The notes under the pieces are model-generated. The model worked only from the letters and a program-made list of their open reading frames with translations. It did not search any database and had not been told where the DNA came from. A stretch of DNA of 64,000 nt, from NCBI GenBank assembly GCA_902792895.1, contig CADBBK010000014.1, positions 1-64,000 on the forward strand, given 5' to 3'. This DNA is from an uncultured Bacteroidales bacterium. Its GTDB lineage: Bacteria; Bacteroidota; Bacteroidia; Bacteroidales; Muribaculaceae. A program made the translations under genes and the position numbers. Of the stretch, positions 1-8,520 are shown piece by piece (the first letter of the stretch is position 1; each line of letters begins with the position of its first letter).

Positions 1-265
1 TACAATTTCAAATCGTCGCACCCTTAAAAAGGACTGTAGTAGACTGAATTTCAATTATTTCAAAGAACGCTTTGTCCACTTTAACGGGACAGTAATGAGA
101 TTGCTTACTAAACCGTCAGTTTACATGGGCTCGCACCTGTTAATAATCAGGTAAAATTAGCCGTTTGTCTTTGGTATGTCAATGAAAAAGATTATTTTTG
201 CCCCAAGAATGAGCAAATTATGAATATCATTACATATTAATCATTAAAACTAAACAATTTGGATT
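1..265. other. Intergenic region, nothing recognised
   Basis: AT-rich sequence ahead of the first gene. No reading frame of useful length, no tRNA-like fold and no good TAnnTTTG promoter is visible on either strand. The upstream neighbour lies outside the window. Confidence 0.5.
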
Positions 266-1879
266 ATGAAGAAATTATCATTACTCTTACTATTGTTGAC
301 GTGCTCTTTCGCGGCATTTGCCGGTATCAAGTCCGGTGCCCCATCACGCCTGAGCGACGATGAGGTTGGGGGCGAAAACTACTTCATCTATCAGCGCACC
401 AGTAGCGGTTTCGCTTTCATCAATCTCGCCGGTACCACGGCCTATACTGGGTTTGTTCCCCAGAGCGGCATTATCGAGATTCAAACCACTGACGGAGGAC
501 TCATTTATTTTGTGAGGAATATTGTCTATGGGTCCGAAAAGGAGTTTGGTAATTACTGGGTAGAAGGTGAGAGTGACCAGGAAGGTGGCTTTACTATTCC
601 TCTTGGCCAAACCATATACAAAACTCGCGGTCGTAAAGCAGTCCTATCCTGGGGAACTGTGAGCTATAATGCTTCGACGGGCCAAACCACATTTACCCGA
701 GACGAATCTGTCTCTTATGTGACCTACACCATGGACGGAAATACCATCCACATCGAGAATACCAGTGGCCCCGACGCCGTTGACGCCCAGGAAGACGTGT
801 CCTACGATGCTACTGGTTTGAGTATTGTCTGGGAAGATGAGGAAGCCTCTGGTGATGATGACAACTACGAGTGGGCAGGCTATTGCGAGTGGGGCACAGG
901 GTTGGATACTACACCCTATGTCATCAGTTGGGAGCCAGAAGGTGAACTGAAAACTTATAACCGCACTAGTGACTGTATCTACTTCAGTAATAACAGCAGG
1001 TTCGGTGATACGTTCAGCCAGGAATCGTTGTCTGAAAAAGGTGTTATCATGTTTGACTACGCCAACAGGGTCGTTTACTTGAAGGACCCGCTTTTGTCTA
1101 TCAACACAGGCAATTGGGTGATGGGCTCTCTGAACGATGATGGCACACTCATCAGGGTGCGCATGCCACAATTCCTCCGTTTTGAGGATTTAAATAATTA
1201 TATAATGCCTGCCACGGTCCATACAAGCATCATTAATTTCTACGATCATGACCAACTCAATTTAGAGTACGATTACGAAGATCTCCTCTATAAGATAGAG
1301 GGCAATACTATCACCATGCAGGAAACTTGGGGAGACTTTACTGAACCGTATCCCTACAATTATTTTGTTAAAGGTCTTTATGCCTATGATATGGTAAATG
1401 AAGTGGGTTCTGTAGAGGCCAACATCGTATATGTACTGGATTCTGACGATCCCATCGAGCCCACCGAAAAGACCAGTGCTCCTGTCATTAATGGCTATAC
1501 TGTTGACAACACTAATGGTTACTTTGTTGCTATCACCCCGACGGAGCCCAGTACCATCTATTACCGCGTGCAGCAGCCCAACAGCAGAGCATTCACTGAA
1601 TGGGCCGAATACATCGATGTGCTGTGCTATACCACTCCGGGCGACTACACCATTGAGGCCTATGCTCTTGCCAATGGCAAGTTGGCCAGTGACCACGTTT
1701 CCTACGACTTCACCGTTAGCCCCGTGACAAGCATCAATGAAGTTGCTGGCGGTAAGCAGATTGCTAGCAGGCGTTACTTCAACGTCATGGGCCAAGAGGT
1801 TCAGCAGCCCGTGGGCGTAACCATCATCGTGACCACTTACAGTGACGGAACCACCACTTCGGTTAAGGTTGTGAAATAA
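266..1879 (+). CDS. Secreted protein with CHB_HEX_C-like and C-terminal sorting-like region
   Basis: Exported protein of unknown function, 537 residues. Residues 1-19 form a clear signal peptide (MKKLSLLLLLLTCSFAAFAG) cut after FA or AG. The middle is low in cysteine and rich in Asp, Tyr and Thr, as in beta-sandwich surface proteins. Around residues 400-485 the pattern (APVINGY, STIYYRV, GDYTIEAYA) resembles the chitobiase C-terminal-like repeat common in Bacteroidales surface proteins. The last ~45 residues (SINEV, then RYFNVMGQEV, PVGVTIIV and KVVK) match the short C-terminal tail seen on many exported Prevotella and Muribaculaceae proteins, perhaps a type IX secretion or anchoring signal; that role is inference. 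It is single-copy here and converges with the RyR/TIR operon, so it is probably unrelated to it. Confidence 0.75.
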   Translation: MKKLSLLLLLLTCSFAAFAGIKSGAPSRLSDDEVGGENYFIYQRTSSGFAFINLAGTTAYTGFVPQSGIIEIQTTDGGLIYFVRNIVYGSEKEFGNYWVEGESDQEGGFTIPLGQTIYKTRGRKAVLSWGTVSYNASTGQTTFTRDESVSYVTYTMDGNTIHIENTSGPDAVDAQEDVSYDATGLSIVWEDEEASGDDDNYEWAGYCEWGTGLDTTPYVISWEPEGELKTYNRTSDCIYFSNNSRFGDTFSQESLSEKGVIMFDYANRVVYLKDPLLSINTGNWVMGSLNDDGTLIRVRMPQFLRFEDLNNYIMPATVHTSIINFYDHDQLNLEYDYEDLLYKIEGNTITMQETWGDFTEPYPYNYFVKGLYAYDMVNEVGSVEANIVYVLDSDDPIEPTEKTSAPVINGYTVDNTNGYFVAITPTEPSTIYYRVQQPNSRAFTEWAEYIDVLCYTTPGDYTIEAYALANGKLASDHVSYDFTVSPVTSINEVAGGKQIASRRYFNVMGQEVQQPVGVTIIVTTYSDGTTTSVKVVK

Positions 1880-1912
1880 GCTCAAGACTACAAACCTAGC
1901 CAACGATACTTC

Positions 1913-1949
1913 ATAAAAAAGGTTGCTAGCTACTAGCAGCCTTTTTTAT
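1913..1949. terminator. Bidirectional rho-independent terminator
   Basis: A 17-bp stem (left arm 1913-1929, right arm 1933-1949) with a CTA loop, flanked by A6 on the left and T6 on the right, so it can end transcription in both directions. It separates the convergent secreted-protein gene and RyR gene. Only one G-T pair breaks the stem. Confidence 0.92.
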
Positions 1950-1975
1950 GTGACGATATGGATCATTGAGATAAT

Positions 1976-2269
1976 TTACCTGGAAATCTTGAAGCCCAAT
2001 TTCATGATGAGTTTGAGCGTGCCGATTGCCGTGTCGCGGTCGTATTGCTTTTCTACCTCAGGCAGGTCCTCGTAAGGAATCAGGTGAGGATGAGTCTTGA
2101 GGGTATCATTGCGCTCCGGACCATAAACCCAACCTTGGGACAACCTGGAGTGTGCCCAGACCTCATGCACATTCTCGGCTACCTGTTCGACAAGTTGCTG
2201 GAGCTCTTCGGGCAAATCAATAGCACTGGTATCCACAGGCCGAGGGATATAATCGTTTGATGCTTTCAT
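1976..2269 (-). CDS. Stand-alone RyR-domain protein
   Basis: A 97-residue protein that is almost entirely one ryanodine-receptor (RyR) repeat domain. Visible family signatures are YIPRPVDTSAIDLP at the start, ENVHEVWAHSRLSQGW in the first helix, YGPERND, then HPHLIPYEDLPEVEKQYDR. The order HE-x-W, GW-x-YG, HP-x-L-x-PY, EK-x-YDR is the hallmark of the domain. Single-domain bacterial RyR proteins are known, but their ligand is not established to my knowledge. It is the last gene of a four-gene operon, 13 bp after the TIR gene, and ends before a strong terminator. The family call is firm; the function (binding a small molecule or phosphorylated partner) is open. Confidence 0.88.
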   Translation of the reverse strand: MKASNDYIPRPVDTSAIDLPEELQQLVEQVAENVHEVWAHSRLSQGWVYGPERNDTLKTHPHLIPYEDLPEVEKQYDRDTAIGTLKLIMKLGFKISR

Positions 2270-2282
2270 TGTGTCACTCTAT

Positions 2283-3419
2283 TTACATTTTCTCCACTAC
2301 GTCGTTTTCACCGCATGGCATCGTGATGATGTCGTTATACAGGGGGAACTGGGCTTTTACCTGGTAGGTCTTGCGCTGATTCTCTAGAGGGACAAAGAGT
2401 TCTACTTGTCCTTCCTTGTTGGATGCTGCCTTCTGCCCTGCAACCTCAACAGTGACGTTAGGAATAAAGTTTTCGGTCTCTGGGTCCCAAATACCGAAAA
2501 GCACATGACCATATACCGATGGGTCACGATAGACATTCAAAGTCACATCATGGGTTAACTTCAAAGTTGTATCTAGAGGTAAAAAGTCTTTGCAGGTAAG
2601 CGTTACTTTCACCTCCTGATCCATAAAGCGGTGAGGAATGTTGTTGAACACACCATCCTGACCAATGGCGTGAATGGTGTCACTCTTGGACTCATTTTCA
2701 AGCATAACAGTTACCACTGCATCTTGCAATGGAGGCAGTTGGTCGTTTTGAACTGATGCCTCATTAAGACTCACCTTAGCATCAAAGGGCTGATTGGCGG
2801 CCCACACCCATGCTAGGGCAGCCAGCACTGCTATTGCACCGATGGTCCAGGCGATGATTTTCCTGATGAGCTGCCGCTTGTGGCGCTGCCAGATAGAGTC
2901 AAACTCAACACCGAGCAATTTAGATACCAGTTGCACATAGGCGCGCTCCTTGTTCAGCCATGGGAAGCGGTAAATCTTCTCATGTATGTTGGCGCCCAGG
3001 ATTTCAGGCATCCCCAGTTTATCGATAATCGGATTAAAGCACTCGGTATCAGGGTTGCCGCTATGGGGCGTACCATCGACGATAAAATAATGGATTTTGT
3101 CGGTGCGGCCCAGTTCATGGAAGAACTCGATCTCCTTGCCTACCCACTCTGATTTTGCCGAATTGGGAGAACCTATAACAATCAGGTTCCTTGAAGCCCT
3201 CAAGCGATCTTTCAGTTCATCGTCAAGCCCGCCGGGTTGGATGTCGGTCGGAGCAAAGAAGATGGGTTTGATAGGCGTTCGTTCCCACCCGCGCTCGCTG
3301 CACAGTGTTGCCGGCATGCGGTAATGCTCCAGTTTGCGCTGGATGCGTTTGCCCCACTCCGTGTCCTTGGAATTGTAACTGATAAAGGCGAAATATTTGA
3401 ACTGTTGTTCAGCGTTCAT
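2283..3419 (-). CDS. Membrane-anchored TIR-domain protein
   Basis: A 378-residue protein if started at 3419, where its ATG overlaps the TGA of the upstream TPR gene (ATGA); an in-frame ATG at 3440 would add 7 residues and is less likely. Residues ~8-140 are a TIR domain: FAFISYNSKD opens strand A, LIVIGSPNSAKSEWVGKEIE holds the W-x3-E motif with the catalytic-type Glu near residue 96, then FIVDG. A basic stretch (QRHKRQLIRK) precedes one membrane helix at about 188-208, so TIR faces the cytosol. The remaining ~165 residues look like two small beta-sandwich domains of the carboxypeptidase-regulatory type outside the membrane. TIR domains of this kind are often NAD+-cleaving; the activity here is inference from the retained Glu. 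The operon supplies an exported TPR partner that could meet the outer part. Confidence 0.87.
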   Translation of the reverse strand: MNAEQQFKYFAFISYNSKDTEWGKRIQRKLEHYRMPATLCSERGWERTPIKPIFFAPTDIQPGGLDDELKDRLRASRNLIVIGSPNSAKSEWVGKEIEFFHELGRTDKIHYFIVDGTPHSGNPDTECFNPIIDKLGMPEILGANIHEKIYRFPWLNKERAYVQLVSKLLGVEFDSIWQRHKRQLIRKIIAWTIGAIAVLAALAWVWAANQPFDAKVSLNEASVQNDQLPPLQDAVVTVMLENESKSDTIHAIGQDGVFNNIPHRFMDQEVKVTLTCKDFLPLDTTLKLTHDVTLNVYRDPSVYGHVLFGIWDPETENFIPNVTVEVAGQKAASNKEGQVELFVPLENQRKTYQVKAQFPLYNDIITMPCGENDVVEKM

Positions 3420-5935
3420 TGATTGTTCTGTTCCTTCCATTGCTTATAGGCTTGATTGATTTGCTGTTTCTCTTCTTTGGCAACCTGTTTTACTCCGAAG
3501 GTGATACCCAATTTGTTCTCAAAGTGATGTCGGGATATCTCTCCATCCTTCATCACGACGATATCCTTGGGCGACTGCCTCATCTCATCTGCGCGGTCGA
3601 ACAGGGATGTCTCACTGTCCTGATTCCAATCGGCAAATTCAAGCAGAACGTATTCGCCCGACATTCCTTGGGCCGAGGCTGGAGTATCGCCGTTGTTCAC
3701 GGTTCCGATGAAGCAATGATTGCTCAAGAAACCCTTGAGTTTGCCTTTTTGCATGGCGAGCTGATACTCTGTCATGAGGATGTTCTTCTTGATATTGACG
3801 ACCTCTTTGCTGTTTTCGCCCTTGAGTGACGCGATAATGTCAAAGGCTTTCTGATAGTACTCCAAGGCCTTGGTATAGTCGGTAAGTTTACCATAGGCGC
3901 CAGCAGTACTGTTGTAAGTCTGGGCTGTTGCGGCACTGCTGTTGCCTTGTACCTGTTCACGGATGGCTGCGGCCTTCAAGAAGTGCTCCAACGACTGGGC
4001 ATACTCACCACGCCGATAGAGTACCGCCCCCATGCTGTCATAGGCACCAGCCAACCCTACCCTATCATCACTTTGGGCGGATTCTCTGGCCGCCAAAGCA
4101 CGGGAGTAACATTCTAAGGCATGGGCATAATCCCTCTGATTCATATAGAGCAAGCCCATGTTTTCAATCGACTTGATGGTAGACGGATGATTGTCGCCCA
4201 GCGTTTTCCGTTTCACATCAAGCGACTTGCCGTACCACTCAAGCGCCTTGACATAATCACGCTGACGGTCGTAGACCTGTCCTATGTTATTGTAGCAAAT
4301 GGCTGCATCAGGATGGTCGCTACCAAGTACTTTCTCGGTGATTGCCATAGACTTGTTATAAGATTCTAGGGCTTTGCTGTAGTCATTGAGGCCTAAATAA
4401 GCCGAACCGATGTTGCTCAGCGTCAGGGCCACATCAGGATGCGTCTCGCCCAGCACTTGCTGACGGATGTTGAGGGCACGGTTAAAGTACTCCAGTGCGC
4501 GGGAGTAGTCACCCATGGCAGTATATACCGATCCGATATTGCTGTAAGACATGGCCAGGTCAGGATGGTCAGCATCCAAAAGTTTCTCTCGTATTGCGAG
4601 TGACTTATTGAAATAGTCCATCGCATTGGCATAGTCGCCGCGTGAGTAATACAACGCTCCCAGGTTATTATAGGACATGGCAGTCGCCGGATGCTCAGTT
4701 CCAAGTGTAGCCTCCTCAATGGCCAACGACTTGAGGTAGTGCTCCAGTGCTTGGGTTGAATTACCCGTGGCATCCATGAGCATGCCGATGTTGTTGTGCG
4801 TAGTTGCGGTCACGGCATTATCATCACCTAGTGATTTCTCACAGATGGAGAGTGCTTTACGGTAATTGTCCATCGACAAGTCAAATTTGCCTTGCTTGCG
4901 GTAAATCATGCCGATATTGTTATAAATTATGGCCACAATCTCGGAGTCACTGCCCATCTGCTCGAGCGCATGAGCAAGAGCCCGCTGATAATAGTTGAGC
5001 GCAGCGGGATAATCGGCCATGTAATCGCAGGCAAAATCACCGGCATCGCTCAGCCAAGCAACGTTGGTGGAATCAAGTCTGACGCGTTGTGCCAGATAAT
5101 AGGCTGCTGAGTCATTGTTGTGTTCCAACTTGAATTTCTCAAAGAAGTGGTAACAGTCCTGGGCGATGTCGTTCTTGGAGGCCTGGGTGCCGGCCTGACT
5201 TTGTTCGAGGCGCTGTTGGCGCTCGGCAATCTCTGCGGCCTCGGCAGCCTCAATGGCTTCGGCCTTGTGGATAGCCTCGATGCGGTCGTTGATGTCTCCC
5301 TTGGAACGCAGCAACGAGTCTGCCTCAGCAAGACGTCCCTCAAGGATGCAGTCACTGATGCGTGTATTGAATTCGTCCAGGAGATCGTAGTCGATCTGCG
5401 AATAACGTTCGGCCATCTCACCGATCAGTTTCTCATTGGTTTCCTGTTGGGCGTACAGCTCCTGCAGGGCCTTCTGGTACTCCTCGTGTGTGATTTTGTT
5501 CTGCTCTTTGAGGTCCTCGATCTCGTCTTCACGTTGTTGCAGTTGCCGTTGCAGGGTGCGACGGATCTTGCGTTCTGATGCCAACTTGTCGTCGGTCTTC
5601 TGCTCGGGTGTTTCCAGCACAAGAATCAAGGGGTTGGGTGAAAACACATAGGCTTTAGTCAACATCTCAGGGTCATTGACAACATAACCTTGTTTTTTCA
5701 CGCTCTGGATAAAGAACTTGTTAGCGGGAATCGGGAAGGAGAACACGCCGTTGGCCTGTGTGACCACTGCGCTGCGTCCTTTGACTTGCACTGTCGCCCC
5801 GCTGATGCGGGTACCCGGCACAACGGCTCCGTTACTGCCTTTGCGTCCCTTGGTTTTGACATAGCCTTGCTGAGTCTGCGCCGTTGCACACAGCGCCAGC
5901 AGCAAACTGAATGACAACAATAATATTTTTCTCAT
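3416..5935 (-). CDS. Exported TPR (kinesin light chain-type) repeat protein
   Basis: 839 residues. A signal peptide (residues 1-19, MRKILLLSFSLLLALCATAQ) is followed by a small carboxypeptidase-regulatory-like beta domain (~20-110), then a charged coiled coil (~115-245, rich in Glu, Gln, Arg) and a run of about ten 42-residue TPR repeats (~280-700). The repeats share the pattern YNNIG-x2-Y-x3-GDY-x2-AL and end in LG-x2-HP. The last ~110 residues are not TPR and contain a compact domain I cannot name. TPR runs of this type bind peptides or proteins; because of the signal peptide the scaffold should lie in the periplasm. It is 10 bp downstream of the TrkA/RyR membrane gene and its stop overlaps the start of the TIR gene, so the three are co-translated. 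Its beta domain resembles the outer part of the TIR protein. Confidence 0.83.
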   Translation of the reverse strand: MRKILLLSFSLLLALCATAQTQQGYVKTKGRKGSNGAVVPGTRISGATVQVKGRSAVVTQANGVFSFPIPANKFFIQSVKKQGYVVNDPEMLTKAYVFSPNPLILVLETPEQKTDDKLASERKIRRTLQRQLQQREDEIEDLKEQNKITHEEYQKALQELYAQQETNEKLIGEMAERYSQIDYDLLDEFNTRISDCILEGRLAEADSLLRSKGDINDRIEAIHKAEAIEAAEAAEIAERQQRLEQSQAGTQASKNDIAQDCYHFFEKFKLEHNNDSAAYYLAQRVRLDSTNVAWLSDAGDFACDYMADYPAALNYYQRALAHALEQMGSDSEIVAIIYNNIGMIYRKQGKFDLSMDNYRKALSICEKSLGDDNAVTATTHNNIGMLMDATGNSTQALEHYLKSLAIEEATLGTEHPATAMSYNNLGALYYSRGDYANAMDYFNKSLAIREKLLDADHPDLAMSYSNIGSVYTAMGDYSRALEYFNRALNIRQQVLGETHPDVALTLSNIGSAYLGLNDYSKALESYNKSMAITEKVLGSDHPDAAICYNNIGQVYDRQRDYVKALEWYGKSLDVKRKTLGDNHPSTIKSIENMGLLYMNQRDYAHALECYSRALAARESAQSDDRVGLAGAYDSMGAVLYRRGEYAQSLEHFLKAAAIREQVQGNSSAATAQTYNSTAGAYGKLTDYTKALEYYQKAFDIIASLKGENSKEVVNIKKNILMTEYQLAMQKGKLKGFLSNHCFIGTVNNGDTPASAQGMSGEYVLLEFADWNQDSETSLFDRADEMRQSPKDIVVMKDGEISRHHFENKLGITFGVKQVAKEEKQQINQAYKQWKEQNNQ

Positions 5936-5945
5936 ATCGGTGTGA

Positions 5946-8357
5946 TTACTGATTCATGTTTTGGGTGTCGTCAGCGCTCCTGCTGCCATCAGAACCTTCG
6001 TCAACATTCTCGCTATTGTCTTGCTCGCCATGGTTAAGCCCAATTCCCAACGAGACGTCTACGACATTATAGTCATAGCTTTGGATAGCACTTGTCAACT
6101 CATTCCATGGCTTGAGGCATCCATGCAGCAAGCGCAGTTCGTCTTTGTCATTTACCCCACCTGCATCGCTGTAACCCAGTAGCTCATGTGAGGCGATCCA
6201 GCGCAAGTGCTCGGTCTGTGCCAATATGTCCAGCACCCGGGTGACAGTATCATCGGGCTCGATGCCCTGCCATGTGTAGGTGGTCTCATTCTCTTTTCTT
6301 GACAGGTAGGGTCCGGATAGCATGAGATACTTTTCTTGACCTAGGGCCTGGTGGGCAAGTATCTGCTTGGTGTGCTTGTGGAAACAGTTTTCCATATTCT
6401 GGGTTTGCACACGGCGCAGCCGCATGATGCCCGACAAGGTGGGCGAGTAACGCACCCCAAGCTGCATCAGGTCCTTATGCTCGCTGTCCCAGTCGAGCGG
6501 GTCCGGCATTTGTCCGCCTGCTGCTCTGTTGAGCAATACAATGGACTGGTCGTACATCTGCTTGAAGTGCTTAGCCTTGGCCTTGAGCCTTTCGTTCACG
6601 ATATAATCGTAGGTGTAAGTGTCCTCTATTGAGCCGAATAGTGTTATGGGTTCATGAATGGAATCCTCCTTGTTAATTTGCTGCTGATGATTGCTCCCAT
6701 TACTACTCATCTGAGCTGCCCACAACCGGTTGTAGTGCTCTGTAATCCTGCGCAGATGACCATCAGGATCATTGCTTACCCTGACCAGGATGCGCAAGCG
6801 GGACATGTCCTCGCGATAACGTACAGCCAACCTGAAGATCCTTACGGCTAGCGACACGTTAGTCACATCATCGCCAAGAGCGATGACCACATAGTTGAGC
6901 GTCCTGATAATTGCTTCAAGATAGTTGTAGAAATCTACCCCAAGCACGTCCATATTATGGAGAGTGATGGCTGATGAGTTGTCGGACACTCCACCGCCCT
7001 CAAAGCAATTCATGCGGCGGGACACCGACGGCGCACCGGCAGTAAACAATCCTGCCTTATGCTTGATGTCCTTGTCAACGATGTCGCAATGGAAATCTGA
7101 GCGCTCACCCTCATTGCTTCCAGTCCTAACAAAAGCGCCGAACGCATACAGGAATCGCAACGCGTCATGCCCCACCTCGTCAAAGCCGATTATCAACGCA
7201 TTGAAAGGCGATGATACCGTAGCATCGTTTTCAATTTTTACATAATTGGCAGGATGTAGTTCAGCATGCTGTTTCAGCATCTCGACGCTGATGCGCGACG
7301 GGTCAACGACCTTGACCTCGAGATGCTCACGCATTTGCTCGTCCTCAATCACGCGGTGTATGCTATTGTAGCGGGCTCGGCAATAGAGCGTCACCTTGAT
7401 GCCGGCATCAACGGCAGCGTTGATGGTCATGTCACGCTTCAAGTTACCCACCGCCTGGATGTTAGCACTGGTGTCATCGGTGAGAACAAACATATGTACC
7501 TCGCCGCTGGTTTTGTCCCTGATGATACGTGCCAGTGTTTTTAAGTCAAAATGTTGATTCAGAATATCTGCACTAGACGATTTCCCAGCCAAGTCTGCAT
7601 AGGTGCTCGTTGTCAGGCAATCCAGTTCGCACAACCACTCCATGTTTTGGTTGCTGAGTGACAGGAAGTTGAACAATCTCTCCATGCCATTACGCTCGCT
7701 GTTCGATTCTTTGTCATGGTTAGCCCTCACAATGATGATGCGATAATTCCCATCATTACCATAGTGTTGAATGATGCTCCGCGCTAACAGGAACGATGGC
7801 TCATTCAGACCCCAAAAAACAAAAGTATCACGCTTCGGGGCTTGAAAACGAGCTTCAATCACCATCCTGGCCGAAGCGATGATGTTGAAACCGAAATGCT
7901 TGAGAACAAATACCAACGAGACGATAGCCGCCAACATGTGTACCAGTGAGAAACAGCCCATAAAAATCCAATTGTCATGGAACTGAGAATGAATGGCACA
8001 CACATCACTGTCCAACAGAAACATCTCAAAGGCATGAACAATGGCCATCGGCGCATTGGTCAAAAGCGACAATGGACTGTGGCCGATATACATACCCACG
8101 TCATAGATGATAAATCCAGCCAGCCACACCGTAGCAAACGCGCTTGTAAGTAAGTGTCCAGACACATTCCATCTTGCTCCGCCACCACGTCGGTTCGACA
8201 GCCAGCTGAATAGTATCATCAGCAGAGCCACCAACACGCCTAGCACACTGCTCCAGCCTGCCAGTACGGGTAGATAGCTTGTCACATCAACATCGTGGCC
8301 CGTGATTAAGGGAAGTCCTGCAACTGCCAACGGCATATCATTCATAAAGGTCATCAT
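5946..8357 (-). CDS. Membrane protein with TrkA/RCK-like Rossmann domains and C-terminal RyR-like domain
   Basis: 803 residues, first gene of the operon. The N-terminus has about three membrane helices (~28-52, 65-93 and 130-152). A stretch near residue 180 (TFVFWGLNEPS) begins a first Rossmann-like domain and one near 395 (NALIIGFDEVG) a second, as in TrkA-N/RCK proteins, but both glycine motifs are degenerate. No K+ selectivity filter is visible, so I do not call a channel. Near residues 710-775 the pattern EHLRWIASHELLGY, DELRLLHGCLKPW, then SYDYNVVDV matches the spacing of RyR repeats (HE-x-W, GW/GY, H-x-x-L-x-PW, YD), giving a divergent RyR-like domain. The tail is acidic and disordered. 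MMTF at 8357 is used as start; an ATG at 8345 is also possible. It is likely the sensing or gating part of the system; that is inference. Confidence 0.72.
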   Translation of the reverse strand: MMTFMNDMPLAVAGLPLITGHDVDVTSYLPVLAGWSSVLGVLVALLMILFSWLSNRRGGGARWNVSGHLLTSAFATVWLAGFIIYDVGMYIGHSPLSLLTNAPMAIVHAFEMFLLDSDVCAIHSQFHDNWIFMGCFSLVHMLAAIVSLVFVLKHFGFNIIASARMVIEARFQAPKRDTFVFWGLNEPSFLLARSIIQHYGNDGNYRIIIVRANHDKESNSERNGMERLFNFLSLSNQNMEWLCELDCLTTSTYADLAGKSSSADILNQHFDLKTLARIIRDKTSGEVHMFVLTDDTSANIQAVGNLKRDMTINAAVDAGIKVTLYCRARYNSIHRVIEDEQMREHLEVKVVDPSRISVEMLKQHAELHPANYVKIENDATVSSPFNALIIGFDEVGHDALRFLYAFGAFVRTGSNEGERSDFHCDIVDKDIKHKAGLFTAGAPSVSRRMNCFEGGGVSDNSSAITLHNMDVLGVDFYNYLEAIIRTLNYVVIALGDDVTNVSLAVRIFRLAVRYREDMSRLRILVRVSNDPDGHLRRITEHYNRLWAAQMSSNGSNHQQQINKEDSIHEPITLFGSIEDTYTYDYIVNERLKAKAKHFKQMYDQSIVLLNRAAGGQMPDPLDWDSEHKDLMQLGVRYSPTLSGIMRLRRVQTQNMENCFHKHTKQILAHQALGQEKYLMLSGPYLSRKENETTYTWQGIEPDDTVTRVLDILAQTEHLRWIASHELLGYSDAGGVNDKDELRLLHGCLKPWNELTSAIQSYDYNVVDVSLGIGLNHGEQDNSENVDEGSDGSRSADDTQNMNQ

Positions 8358-8442
8358 CTCTCTACGTCGTCTCTACAGTTAATCTATCGGAGCGCCAACT
8401 AATGATTACACTACACGGTACTCCGCATTATTTATTAAAACG

Positions 8443-8473
8443 CAAATTTACACCGAATTTATCAAAATCACAA
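8443..8473 (-). promoter_or_regulatory. Promoter of the RyR/TIR operon
   Basis: On the minus strand, TTG at 8473-8471, a 20-base spacer and TAAATTTG at 8450-8443 match the Bacteroidetes sigma-ABfr form (TTG, N19-21, TAnnTTTG). The expected start of transcription is near 8437, leaving about 80 bases of leader before 8357. No other good promoter is seen inside the four-gene operon. Confidence 0.7.
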
Positions 8474-8486
8474 CCATACAGCCGAA

Positions 8487-8520
8487 AAAAGCACGTAGGT
8501 TGCGTGACCGACGTGCTTTT
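8487..8520 (-). terminator. Terminator of the NRPS operon
   Basis: A 10-bp perfect stem (AAAAGCACGT at 8487-8496 with ACGTGCTTTT at 8511-8520) followed on the minus strand by T6. The stop codon of the phosphopantetheinyl transferase lies at the foot of the stem. It separates the NRPS operon from the RyR/TIR operon promoter. Confidence 0.85.

Noticed and set aside
3900-5000. Regular ~126-bp periodicity that could look like a CRISPR or satellite
   Set aside because: It is the DNA of 42-residue TPR repeats in an open reading frame; copies diverge at the base level and there are no spacers.
5946-8357. Potassium channel call for the TrkA/RyR protein
   Set aside because: Membrane helices and Rossmann domains are there but no selectivity-filter motif (TVGYG-like) was seen.
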